Assembly (NCBI GenBank): GCA_018398765.1
Contig: JAHBMJ010000331.1
Span: 1-50,345, forward strand
DNA: 50,345 nucleotides
From: Chromera velia
Taxonomy: Eukaryota; Sar; Chromeraceae
Reading direction: 5' to 3'
How positions within the stretch are numbered: position 1 is the stretch's first letter; the number at the start of each line of letters is the position of its first letter. The position numbers and the translations under genes were made by a program. Below, piece after piece: positions 43,558 through 50,345 of this stretch. A model generated the notes under the pieces. The model saw only the letters and a list, made by a program, of their open reading frames with translations, made no database searches and was not told the DNA's origin.

Positions 43558-45652
43558 TCTGTATGTATGTGTGTGTGTGTGTGTGTGTGGTGATCGGGAT
43601 GAGGGCTTTGATGATAGAGTGTCATTGGTGGCGCTATTGTCGCAACTTCTTTTTCCTGCAGAGTTTGTCGTTTTTCCCCTTCCTGTCCCCTTTTGAATCA
43701 CTTGCTCCTCAATTCGTGCCTTTCTGTACACGTGCGGTGCAGGTGGCCTCTGGAAGCGGTGGCACTGCATCGTCATCGTCTACCTCGGGTGGACGTCTTT
43801 CCGGGGTCTCCCTCTTTTCTGAGTCTGCCTTTGACCTCCTCTCTCTCCAGAGAGCAGTGCACGAGGGTCCTCTGAAAAACGGGAAGACGCCATCTCTCGA
43901 CAGGCGGGCTCTCGTGGAAGCATCAAGAGGGATCGCGTGTTCCTCCTCTTCCCTCTCAACACCGGTTGTGTCATCTTCATCGGCAGGTCTCCCTCCTTCA
44001 GTGTCCCTCTTCTATGAGTTCAAGGAGGACGCCCACGGACCTGCAGCTGCCACCGCGATCGAGGGGGCTCTTGAGAAGGCGGCGCGCGCTGTGCCTCAAA
44101 GAGCCCTGCCCTGGTGCCTTGTGTCCGCACTTCGTCGTGTCTGCGGGCTAAAGCGCGGAGTCCCCGCACAGGAACTTCTCCAGACTCTGCAGGTGCGTTC
44201 GATGGGCCGGCCCCCTCTTTTCCTTCCTTTAATTCCTCTGTTGCGTGCCTGCCTGTCAGGCTGCCGGACTCTCTTGCTACCTCAAAGGAATATTCGATGA
44301 GAGCATTTGTGCAGAGATCTTCAAATGAAGACAGTCATATGCACGTCGTTCTGATTCGGCATACTTTTTTTTTTTCTCTGTAATGGAGAGTGAGGAAGTC
44401 AGACATGATGCAGTCATAACGTTGGTAGGTGGTGCTGCGTGTCTTCCTTCCGAGCGCAGGCCAGACAGATAGTTCTTTCGTCCGATCGCTCCAGCCAAAT
44501 TGCAAGAATCACAAAGAGACCCGATCTCATCTCCTTGCCTCATTCCCTCCCTCACTCTCTCCTTGTTTCTTTCTTTCTATTAATCGTTCTCAATTGGCGT
44601 GCGTGCAGACGACCCTCCGACTCCTCCCGGCCCTCGGGGGTGACCCTAAGGAATCTCTCGTGTGTGCCCTTAGAAGACTCCAACTGCTCCGGCAGCCTCC
44701 CAGGGCTGCGAACACAGAGAGTGGTCAAGTTCGGTCGGGGATGAGGAGCAGCAGCAGTCAGACGGCGAGGCAGGACGACAAGAGGGAGAGCGGGAGACGG
44801 CAATTGGGGAGGGGACAGGTTGAGTCTGAAGGGGGTGCATCATCATGTGAATCTGCTTTGGAGGCTCTGGAATCTGCTCTGTCCCGTTCTCTTGTCGGAA
44901 GGCACAAAGACGGACCGCCAACGGCACCCGTCTCTCTCTGCCTCGGTCATGCAGGAGCACTAGCAAGTCTTTTGGATTTCGTCCTCTTCTGTGGAGCCTC
45001 CGACGGCGGTGTGGTAAGAGGGGCCACTGCGGCTGCGGCCGCTGGTTCCGACACGGTGAGCGGAGGTCGACAGTCGTCCCTTCGAGTGAGCGTGGATGTG
45101 CTGCCCGAAACCCTGGGAGAGCCACTGAAGGGTGGGGCCGAAGGGCGCCTTCGTGAAAGACTGATGAGAGAAAGCGAGGCGGTCCGTCTGACGGTCGCCT
45201 TCTCCCTCCATGAAGTAATCAGAAGAAGACTTTGGACGGCGGCGGAAGAGACAGAGTCGGTCCCTGCTGTGGTTGCGGGGAGGGTTCAGCAGGTTGATGG
45301 AGGAGAAGTTCAAGTAGAAGCGGAAGGGGAGGCAGAGCGAGATCCCTCGCTTGCTGGCGAGGTTAGTGCGTGGCTTGACGTGCGGGGGGGGCAAGAGGGT
45401 TTGTTTTTGTCTCCGGTCGTTGAGGAGGTGCGAGCTCGGCCTGGGGAGATGGAAGTTCAGAGGGTGCTTGCAGCTGGAGCAGTCGCCGGAATCTCTGGCC
45501 CTGACCCGTTGGTATCGGTACCAGGGTTGGGGGATGAGACTCTGTCGTCGGACTCCCGTGTAATCAAATTCTGGGAGTCCCTGCAGGATGACAGGGAGAT
45601 TCTTGTCAAGCATGCTGCGGGTGCTCTGAATGTTATCGTTTCACTGCTTTAG
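17235..45652 (+). CDS. RNF213: Giant RNF213 (mysterin)-like AAA+ ATPase / E3 ubiquitin ligase
   Basis: About 32 exons, about 6,480 residues (human RNF213 is about 5,200). Exons: 17235-17936, 18038-19152, 19395-19782, 20135-20806, 21084-21251, 21539-21939, 22284-22713, 22875-22980, 23165-23803, 24194-25930, 26350-26439, 26636-27611, 27884-28553, 28915-29092, 29460-29647, 29846-30142, 30487-31369, 31608-32589, 32969-33254, 33404-33525, 33776-35324, 35804-35949, 36200-37420, 37702-37995, 38211-38429, 38785-40425, 40663-40747, 40968-41964, 42262-42799, 43196-43433, 43743-44192, 44609-45652. All joins are phase-consistent. Order: CBM20-like, helical arm, AAA+ core, RING, RZ finger, C-terminal region. 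In animals RNF213 is a cytosolic ligase active on lipid droplets and bacterial surfaces; its role here is unknown. The exon 7 end and the exon 21/22 join are uncertain. ATG 17235 is the first in its frame. Long linkers are Ser/Gly/acidic low complexity and explain the extra length. Confidence 0.85.
17550..17900 (+). other. CBM20-like domain of the RNF213-like protein
   Basis: Residues about 106-222 follow an acidic, disordered leader. The pattern LVIAPRLCEGEEAYVFFG, then GDWETEGMVIL, then SWRISSP and VPYKYVKV, matches the starch-binding CBM20 fold seen in animal RNF213, in particular the PYKY strand. It lies wholly in exon 1. CBM20 domains bind alpha-glucans; binding here is inferred, not shown. 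Confidence 0.65.
18038..26439 (+). other. N-terminal helical arm (exons 2-11)
   Basis: Residues about 235-2150 are Leu/Ala-rich helical sequence without motifs, equivalent to the stalk or arm of RNF213. Exon 10 (24194-25930) holds an acidic insert, DSDVVMVDVSE, which resembles a SUMO-interacting motif, and Ser/Pro-rich linkers. Its end (RRLPRGDEVFVCSGHTT), joined to exon 11 (EELSVFVRHAFEGRGALF), matches the segment just before AAA2 in animal RNF213. That match fixes the phase-1 join at 25930/26350. Confidence 0.6.
21362..21417. repeat. (CA)n(GA)n compound microsatellite
   Basis: About 15 CA units run directly into about 13 GA units in intron 5 of the RNF213-like gene. The architecture is the same as the tract at 13911-13968. 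Confidence 0.95.
26636..28553 (+). other. AAA2 module, Walker A only
   Basis: Exons 12-13. Walker A AGMGKS is encoded at 27022-27039 (about residues 2279-2284), in VVTSAAAGMGKSLLVLRR. The place of Walker B reads RVLHLVVGSEC with no Asp-Glu pair, so hydrolysis is unlikely. This fits the animal protein, where AAA2 is thought to bind but not turn over ATP. Downstream, NWESSPHPYLFFNSDGTSF and FKQFVVRHLIQMSRDF match conserved RNF213 segments. Confidence 0.75.
28915..31369 (+). other. AAA3 module, Walker A and B intact
   Basis: Exons 14-17. Walker A GETGCGKT lies at 29047-29070 (about residues 2743-2750), after RRRCGIPAVTM. Walker B FFDE (about 2817-2820) ends exon 15 exactly at 29647; exon 16 continues with NASDEAVVGLVKEILCDG. 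AACNPYRRHSEGMIRRLEEA supplies the sensor region. Exon 17 gives LVYRVCALPPSLASLVWDFG. All are signature RNF213 blocks. This ring position should hydrolyse ATP. Confidence 0.9.
31608..32589 (+). other. AAA4 module, Walker A and B intact
   Basis: Exon 18. The Walker A has the family's odd form GRPGSSKS (31661-31684, about residues 3232-3239). Walker B is VLDEVALAE, with Asp at 31889-31891 and Glu at 31892-31894 (about 3308-3309). Sensor 1 is NWAVDPAKTNRG, near 32035-32070. GLRDFWALIKMMKEIARR matches the helical lid. It is the second module expected to hydrolyse ATP. Confidence 0.92.
32969..35324 (+). other. AAA5/AAA6 region (degenerate ATPase modules)
   Basis: Exons 19-21. YLLVITENYSALDIL opens the module. 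The short exon 20 (33404-33525) encodes VNRVKDCMETGKTLVLLNLE and then LYESLYDALNQY, both strongly conserved in RNF213. Exon 21 continues with YVDLGLGSQRVKCRVH and PIPLLGRLEKH. No Walker motif is visible, as expected for these modules. Exon 19 has Ser and Gly homopolymer inserts (33080-33122). Confidence 0.8.
33721..33752. repeat. (CTGT)n tetranucleotide tract
   Basis: About seven CTGT units lie in the intron before exon 21, close to the acceptor, and probably form part of its pyrimidine tract. Confidence 0.85.
36200..37420 (+). other. E3-module helical region before the RING (exon 23)
   Basis: Residues about 4243-4649 are helical, with WFRLAAVELQDW, VENFCARLVAAYEELVV and KQCAKIEEAVAAGMRRLI. 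They sit where animal RNF213 has the hinge and E3 shell between the AAA core and the RING. An Ala run (EAAAAATVAS) lies near the end. The donor GTCAGT at 37421 gives the phase-2 join to the RING exon. Confidence 0.65.
37702..37995 (+). other. RING finger exon of the RNF213-like protein
   Basis: A C3HC4 set is visible at 37745-37876: C4664-x2-C4667-x12-C4680-S-H4682-x2-C4685-x2-C4688-x13-C4702-x4-C4707. The last pair is spaced x4 instead of the usual x2. The exon continues with KVVAAWRAVATDFFTDFLST, matching the post-RING helix of animal RNF213. A RING normally binds an E2. In RNF213 the ligase activity is reported to depend less on it than on the RZ finger. Confidence 0.85.
40426..40454. repeat. 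(GTCA)n tract at a splice donor
   Basis: Seven tandem GTCA units begin exactly at the proposed donor of exon 26. Every unit offers a GTCAGT donor, so splicing here could slip by 4-nt steps. The phase-2 join at 40425 is the one that gives the RZ-finger frame. Confidence 0.6.
40663..41030 (+). other. RZ-type zinc finger split over exons 27 and 28
   Basis: Exon 27 (40663-40747) is only 85 nt and encodes VCACPNTKCGEPYHVGDCG, then QLNGTGKCS. Exon 28 (from 40968) starts HCGGPIGRGT. Joined in phase 0 they give the RZ pattern: CPN, then G-x-CG, then C-S-H-C followed by GGPIG. Candidate ligands are C5371, C5376, H5381, C5385, C5394 and C5397. In human RNF213 the RZ finger is needed for ubiquitylation of lipid A. 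The order relative to AAA core and RING is the same here. Confidence 0.85.
42262..45652 (+). other. C-terminal region of the RNF213-like protein (exons 29-32)
   Basis: GLMPSVLRLVRFVNAA and DLDPFVGFLMPRRKGQGAVV match conserved C-terminal RNF213 blocks, as do HCLALLVAKCREHSV (exon 30) and LRLLPALGGDPKES (exon 32). Exon 29 has an Ala-rich GCA repeat (42408-42426). The last 250 residues (Gly/Glu-rich) do not resemble the animal C terminus. The stop is TAG at 45650-45652. Confidence 0.7.
43510..43589. repeat. (GT)n(GA)n(GT)n microsatellite
   Basis: GT repeats, then a short GA run, then GTAT and GT repeats, in intron 30 of the RNF213-like gene. Confidence 0.95.
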
Positions 45653-47901
45653 AGAAGCCGGAACAATTATAAAAGCAAAATGATAGTCATGTGATTCGGG
45701 GGTCCACTTTGGAAATAGTGGATTGGGAGCAGGCGTGCAAATAGTAGCAGATGTACTACCTAAACAGTAACCTGGTGTGACAGTGGTGTCTCTTGTACAA
45801 GTAGGGTAAGTTGAGGGTCAGAGTCCTCTGAATGACTTCTTTCTGATTGTTTTTGAAGTATTTTCTCAAAAACATGCATGCATGCATGCATGCATGCATG
45901 GGGCAGGATAATCCATTTTGACCGGATATATGACCAAAATTCACCAAATCTAGGACCAAATTATTTGGCAATATATTTTCATATGAGTAATCTTTATAGT
46001 CATGCATGCAGTCAATTTTCGGCTAAATATAATAAATTATTCAATTTTATTACAATAAAGCTGGCTCAAATAGTAATGCTTTGACCGTCATTCCTAACAA
46101 CCTTTGAATATAAAAATAAAAAAATAATATTAAATAACAGGTTTGAATCGTGTCCAAAATCGTGTATGCCTAGGTGCATGCGCTATTTGCCATTAATCCG
46201 ATTATTAAGCGAGGATCGAGCAGAGTCTGGCAGAAGGCACCGTTACTGAGTCAAATAGAGACAGTGGAAGACGCACTGCGGCACCTAGAGGCTAGAGACG
46301 CTCACATGCATAAAAACCTGCCAGTCTCATGAAGAGACAAGCGAGGATCGTTACCATAATTAAGGTTCCGGATTGCTTCATGGTCCACTGCCAGGCCTCG
46401 ACTTGCACTTTAGCTTACACCGTTAAACAAACATACACTGTGCTGTTAGGAGTAACTACCAGCCCTTCTTAGAAAGCTTTTGGTTACCATCAAATTAGTA
46501 ACCAAAACTTAGTAACTAGGGGGGTTTGAGGGGATTACCACTACCGCGGTAATCTGGTTGTATCTGCCTACAAATATATTTTTTTTGTTGTTGTTGCATC
46601 GAGATCTAATATAGGAGAAACGCATCTTTGAAAACTGTATACGAATATAGTACGACATAAAAAAGGCCGCCTCGGTAACCAAACTAAGTACTCTTAATAG
46701 TACAGGATTGTAGTTCAGCACAGTGTAGTTTGAGTTGACTCTCCTGAGCCTAGTCTTCATCCATCTTTTAATCCTACACTCGACCTACAGACTAGTGTTA
46801 AATTCAAAGCCAATCTTTTTTCATGGTTCCGAACAAGCCTCAGGCTTTTTTTAGCTGTTGGAGGATATTTGTTATATCTTTGCACATCTATTTAATTTCT
46901 CTTTTAGGGAATGGTTGCCGAGCTTGACTTTTATGAAACGTAAAAAGTTTTAAATTTTGAAAGCTTGGCCACTAGTTTTAGCAAACAACGATAACATATG
47001 ATGATGATGCCTGAATCGTAGCACAAAATAATACTGGATCAAATGAAGGAAGTAAGAAGAATTGGTGGACAAGGAAGGAGAAAGGTGAAAGAAAAGAATC
47101 CAAAAGATTAAAAAGGCGTATATAGAAAGCAGAGATGTCCTGGCATCGTTTGTAATTGGATCGATCTTTGGATTCAGCTCGAGCAATCATTTTCTAACCC
47201 AAAGCATTCAAAGTGAACAAAGAATGTTGGTCGTTGTCAATGACTCGTTTACGGTCTGGGGGAAGCCTCAGGTAGGCCGCAGGGTGCGATCTGAAGCCTC
47301 AGAAATGGGACGCACCTTTACCGATCGCAGAGGCGACTTCTGGTAGAACGGCGATAGTGCTCTACCGAGGGCAGTGGGCACCAACTAAACCAGGGCGGAA
47401 CATATCAATCAATCAATCAATCACTATCACTATTGAACGCTAGACACTTCGTATAGCTAATTATTATCATTATTATGGTCTATAAACTAGCTAGCAGAAT
47501 GATGACTACTTATAGTTAGCAATGATGTATGATATAATGATAATGATAGACCGTTATACACAATAACTATAGCAAAACAATTAAAGTTATTAAACGTATA
47601 TATATTATAATAATAATATAATAATATAAAATTAACTATTTTTTAAATCATTCAATTCCTTAAATTTTTAAATGCTGCGCAAAAGACTCTCTGAAAGTTA
47701 TACAAGACTTTGTTGACTTACGTTGAATTGATACAATAAATTCAAACCAGGAAACGCTCATCTACCTGGCATTTGTAAGCCTGCACCAGAGAGAAAAGTA
47801 CACAGATGTTGACAAAAAACAAATTACAAAATTCTTCGGTCTTTTCAATGAGAAAGAATTTCATGGTCCTCGCAGCTGAAAAGACAGATAGAAAAAGACA
47901 G
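45653..47901. other. AT-rich intergenic spacer between convergent genes
   Basis: It lies between the end of the RNF213-like gene (+) and the end of a minus-strand gene, so both neighbours terminate here. It contains a six-fold TGCA run (about 45874-45899), GATT/TCAA repeats near 47405-47425 and TATA-rich stretches near 47590-47640. I see no RNA gene or credible coding frame. Confidence 0.55.
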
Positions 47902-48387
47902 TTACTCCTTTTCTTCAAGATTCTGAACAGACACTTGAAAGAAAAAAAAAACCTGAGCCCACGACTCAGACACAGGCAGAAGAATAAAGAGACAAACATG
48001 CACCCAGTGAAGATTCGTCGCATCTTCCTCAAAAATTCTCGTTGGTAACAATGTGGCACCACCAGCAGGAAGAATTCTATCCTGTAGAGAAGCAATCATG
48101 TTTTCGAGCCTGTCTCTCTGTCCTTGGTTTGCACTCAGGTACAGCGAACAGACAGCTGCCTGACGGACGGACTCACAGACTGACTGACTGACCACATTCT
48201 TCCTCCCCAGGATACTCCTCGCGATGCGGAAGAAGACGGCGTAGAGATACGCCACCGCTCCGCCCACCACTGGACGCTCATCGTATCTGCACATAAAAAA
48301 GCATCGTGGGAGGGAGGGACGGAGATAGACTATATGACACCGACACACAGACAGACAGACAGACAGACAGACAGACTATATATTTCT

Positions 48388-48418
<31 letters not shown>

Positions 48419-48718
48419 TATATGTTTCTTCTTCTCCCTCCTTTTCAGACAGACAGACTACATGTTTCTTCTTCTCCCTTCTTTTCTTCAGACAGACAGA
48501 CAGACAGACAGAAACTCAATGGACGGACAAGGCACCAAGGTAGCCAGGCAGGCAGGTAGGCGGAGACCCTCGAAAGGAATGGCGTATCTTCCTTCCTTCC
48601 GTTCTGTGTCTTCCTGTCTGACCACGATAGTCTGGGAACAGACAAAAAGAAAGAAAGAAGGAAATAAATAAATAAATAAATAAATAAAGAAAGAAAGAAA
48701 GAAAGAAATAAATAAATA

Positions 48719-48750
<32 letters not shown>

Positions 48751-49347
48751 ATAAGAGAGAGCCATAGACGGGCCAGAGAGGAGGAAGACATCGAAAAAAT
48801 GCACCATGAAGGAAAGGTGAAAAGGGGAGTCAGATCAGAAGCCCATACCTACACGGCATCACTTACCCAACCACTCATTTACTTCCGCACCCAGACACCT
48901 ATCCGCTCGAGAGAGAAATACAGTACTCTCTCTCTCTCTCTTCTCACTTCTTTGTATGGGAGAGGCAGACAAGTGCCTTTTCTCTGGATCTTGTGCGGCT
49001 GCCCTTTTCTTCTTCTTCTTTGCATGCACACGTTTCCTTTTCATTCAATTTTGTCCCTCTTCATTTCTCGTATCATCGTACAAAAAAGGCGACAAGCAAA
49101 AGGAATCCCCCCCCTACCAAGAAGAGGGACAGAGACAGACTATCTATATGTTTAAACCTTCTGATCCCTCCCTAAGGAAGGACGGACCTGAAGATGATGA
49201 TGAAGATGAGGAGGCTCGGCAGAGAGACGCAGAGCTCTATGCCCCTCAGAAGGGCCCCAGTCCATGATCGCTCAGTCGAGTCTTCCAAGAAAAGGGGGAG
49301 GTCGCGATTGCGCATCTGCAGCCATGAACCCAGGCAGGCAGAAGAAA

Positions 49348-49383
<36 letters not shown>

Positions 49384-49819
49384 CACACACACACACACAC
49401 ACACACGCACGCACGCACGCACGCACGCACACACGCACACACGCACACACGCGCACACGCGCGCACACACACAGACACACACACACATGCACAGTCCTCA
49501 ACCACTTACACATAGACGCTTGCCTTCGCACTCTCTGAACACTGACTGACTGACATTTGGATGCATCCCCCAAAGATACTCGCTCCATTTGCGTTTTCTG
49601 ATGCACTGCTCTGCACTGTCTGCGTTCAATAGCGCCGCGTCCACCACCGCCCGTAGCTGTTCTTGCAGCCGCACCTTCCCCGCCTCCATGCGAAGCCACT
49701 CCTTCAGGTCTGCTCTGTCATCCCCTGCCTCCAGAGGAGACCCCCTGCCTAGTGTCCGCGTGGTGCTGCCCCCTACTCCCATCCGATAGGTCTTCGACGC
49801 TAACTGCAGACAGAAGGAG

Positions 49820-49855
<36 letters not shown>

Positions 49856-50227
49856 GCAGAGCATGTGTGTACACGCTTGTGACGTTTCACACAGAAGGCA
49901 AGACTCCTTCCCCTCCTCTCAACCACAGCGAAGGGGGGGGGGCACCCTGTCACCTCCTCTTCCCCCCCCTCCCGAAAACGAAGTGCAGTGAAACAATCTG
50001 TCTGTCTGTCTCAATCTAGCTAGCTAGCGGCATGCACCGTGTTTCGACTGGCCTCCATAAAATAGGACCTCCACTTGATGTCGGCGAAGAACTCGAAAGT
50101 CTGCAGGCCCTTCCCCTCCTGCAGGCCTCTCTTCAACAGGAGGTCCTTCTTTTCACGGGAGAGCAAATCAAGCAACTGTACAGCCGAAACGTCACCTACA
50201 CCACCGGGGGCCTGCCCGTGAATATAC
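47902..50227 (-). CDS. Unrecognised protein, 3' portion of a multi-exon gene, partial at right edge
   Basis: Model: complement of 50038-50227, 49555-49803, 49188-49315 and 47902-48286, all phase-consistent, about 317 residues. More exons lie beyond 50227. Reading order: AVQLLDLLSREKKDLLLKRG and TFEFFADIKWRSYFMEASRN; then ASKTYRMGVGGSTTRTLG and LQEQLRAVVDAALLNADSAE; then a short exon with a hydrophobic SLPSLLIFIIIF segment; then YDERPVVGGAVAYLYAVFFR and RDRLENMIASLQDRILPAGG. One or two membrane segments are possible. The final 40 residues after TNLHW may be intron read-through. Introns hold CA, ACAG and AAAG repeats. The family is not recognised. Confidence 0.45.
48345..48515. repeat. (ACAG)n with tandem TTTCTTCTTC minisatellite units
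   Basis: Blocks of ACAG repeats alternate with the unit ACTATATGTTTCTTCTTC or ACTACATGTTTCTTCTTC (about 48416-48440 and 48457-48480). An incomplete unit lies near 48376. The tract is inside the last intron of the minus-strand gene. Confidence 0.8.
48659..48750. repeat. (AAAT)n / (AAAG)n tracts
   Basis: Alternating AAAT and AAAG tetranucleotide blocks in the order AAAT, AAAG, AAAT, AAAG. They lie in the same intron of the minus-strand gene. Confidence 0.95.
49350..49493. repeat. (CA)n and (CACG)n tract
   Basis: CA repeats with one phase break, then GCAC repeats, then mixed CACACG. It is intronic in the minus-strand gene and supplies a TG-rich stretch upstream of the acceptor at 49316-49318. 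Confidence 0.95.
49822..49854. repeat. (CA)n microsatellite
   Basis: About 16 CA units lie just upstream (in gene orientation) of the acceptor at 49804-49806. Confidence 0.9.
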
Positions 50228-50243
50228 CTGCACTCATTTCCCC

Positions 50244-50244
<1 letters not shown>

Positions 50245-50283
<39 letters not shown>

Positions 50284-50307
50284 CACACACACACGCACAC
50301 ACACACA
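50245..50307. repeat. (CA)n microsatellite
   Basis: CA repeats with scattered CACG units, just upstream of the first visible exon of the minus-strand gene. Translating this tract gives only Val/Cys runs, so I treat it as intron. Confidence 0.9.
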
Positions 50308-50345
50308 GAGAGACGCAGGACAATGATGGACCACTTAGTGTTTTC

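Noticed and set aside
48345-48515. CRISPR-like array of regular repeats
   Set aside because: Units are ACAG microsatellite blocks and a pyrimidine-rich minisatellite, with no unique spacers, in a eukaryotic intron.
48956-49267. Plus-strand acidic frame (DGPEDDDEDEEARQRDAELY)
   Set aside because: It lies antisense to a phase-consistent minus-strand exon and has no start context or splice partners. Not excluded, but weaker.

Overview
The window is nuclear DNA of a protist. It has spliceosomal introns, long microsatellite tracts and AT-rich spacers, and the genes sit on both strands. A lumazine synthase carries a signal peptide followed by a basic, serine-rich leader, which suggests import into a complex plastid. 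Giant ubiquitin-ligase and MYND-finger genes, together with abundant TGCATGCA motifs, fit a photosynthetic alveolate such as a chromerid. This placement is inference from gene content; no marker gene proves it.

Layout. 1-2.2 kb: no gene seen. 2.2-3.9 kb (+): an intronless gene for a 543-residue protein ending in an incomplete MYND zinc finger. 3.9-9.8 kb: no convincing gene; it holds an AT-rich island with a 790-bp foldback element (4890-5679) and then repeat-rich DNA. 9.8-12.1 kb (-): a hypothetical three-exon gene crossing an 8-base N gap. 12.8-15.4 kb (+): four-exon plastid-type 6,7-dimethyl-8-ribityllumazine synthase. 15.4-17.2 kb: AT-rich spacer ending in TGCATGCA-rich DNA. 17.2-45.65 kb (+): one giant gene of about 32 exons, encoding about 6,480 residues, homologous to RNF213 (mysterin). 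45.65-47.9 kb: AT-rich spacer. 47.9-50.3 kb (-): the 3' part of an unrecognised multi-exon gene running off the right edge.

The RNF213-like gene dominates the window. I rebuilt its exons by joining GT/AG sites whose phases agree, using remembered conservation with animal RNF213 as a guide. The order is an N-terminal CBM20-like domain, a long helical arm, an AAA+ core (AAA2 with Walker A only, AAA3 and AAA4 with Walker A and B, AAA5/6 remnants), then a RING finger, an RZ-type zinc finger split over two exons, and a C-terminal region. This is the full animal architecture in what appears to be a unicellular alga. Two junctions (exon 7/8 and exon 21/22) are weakly supported.

Two splice-site patterns stand out. 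From exon 10 to exon 28, 14 of 19 donors read GTCAG instead of GTRAG. Many introns also carry TGCATGC right at or just before the acceptor. A small dispersed repeat built on an ACTAYATGTTTCTTCTTC core recurs near 11.2, 13.4 and 48.4 kb.
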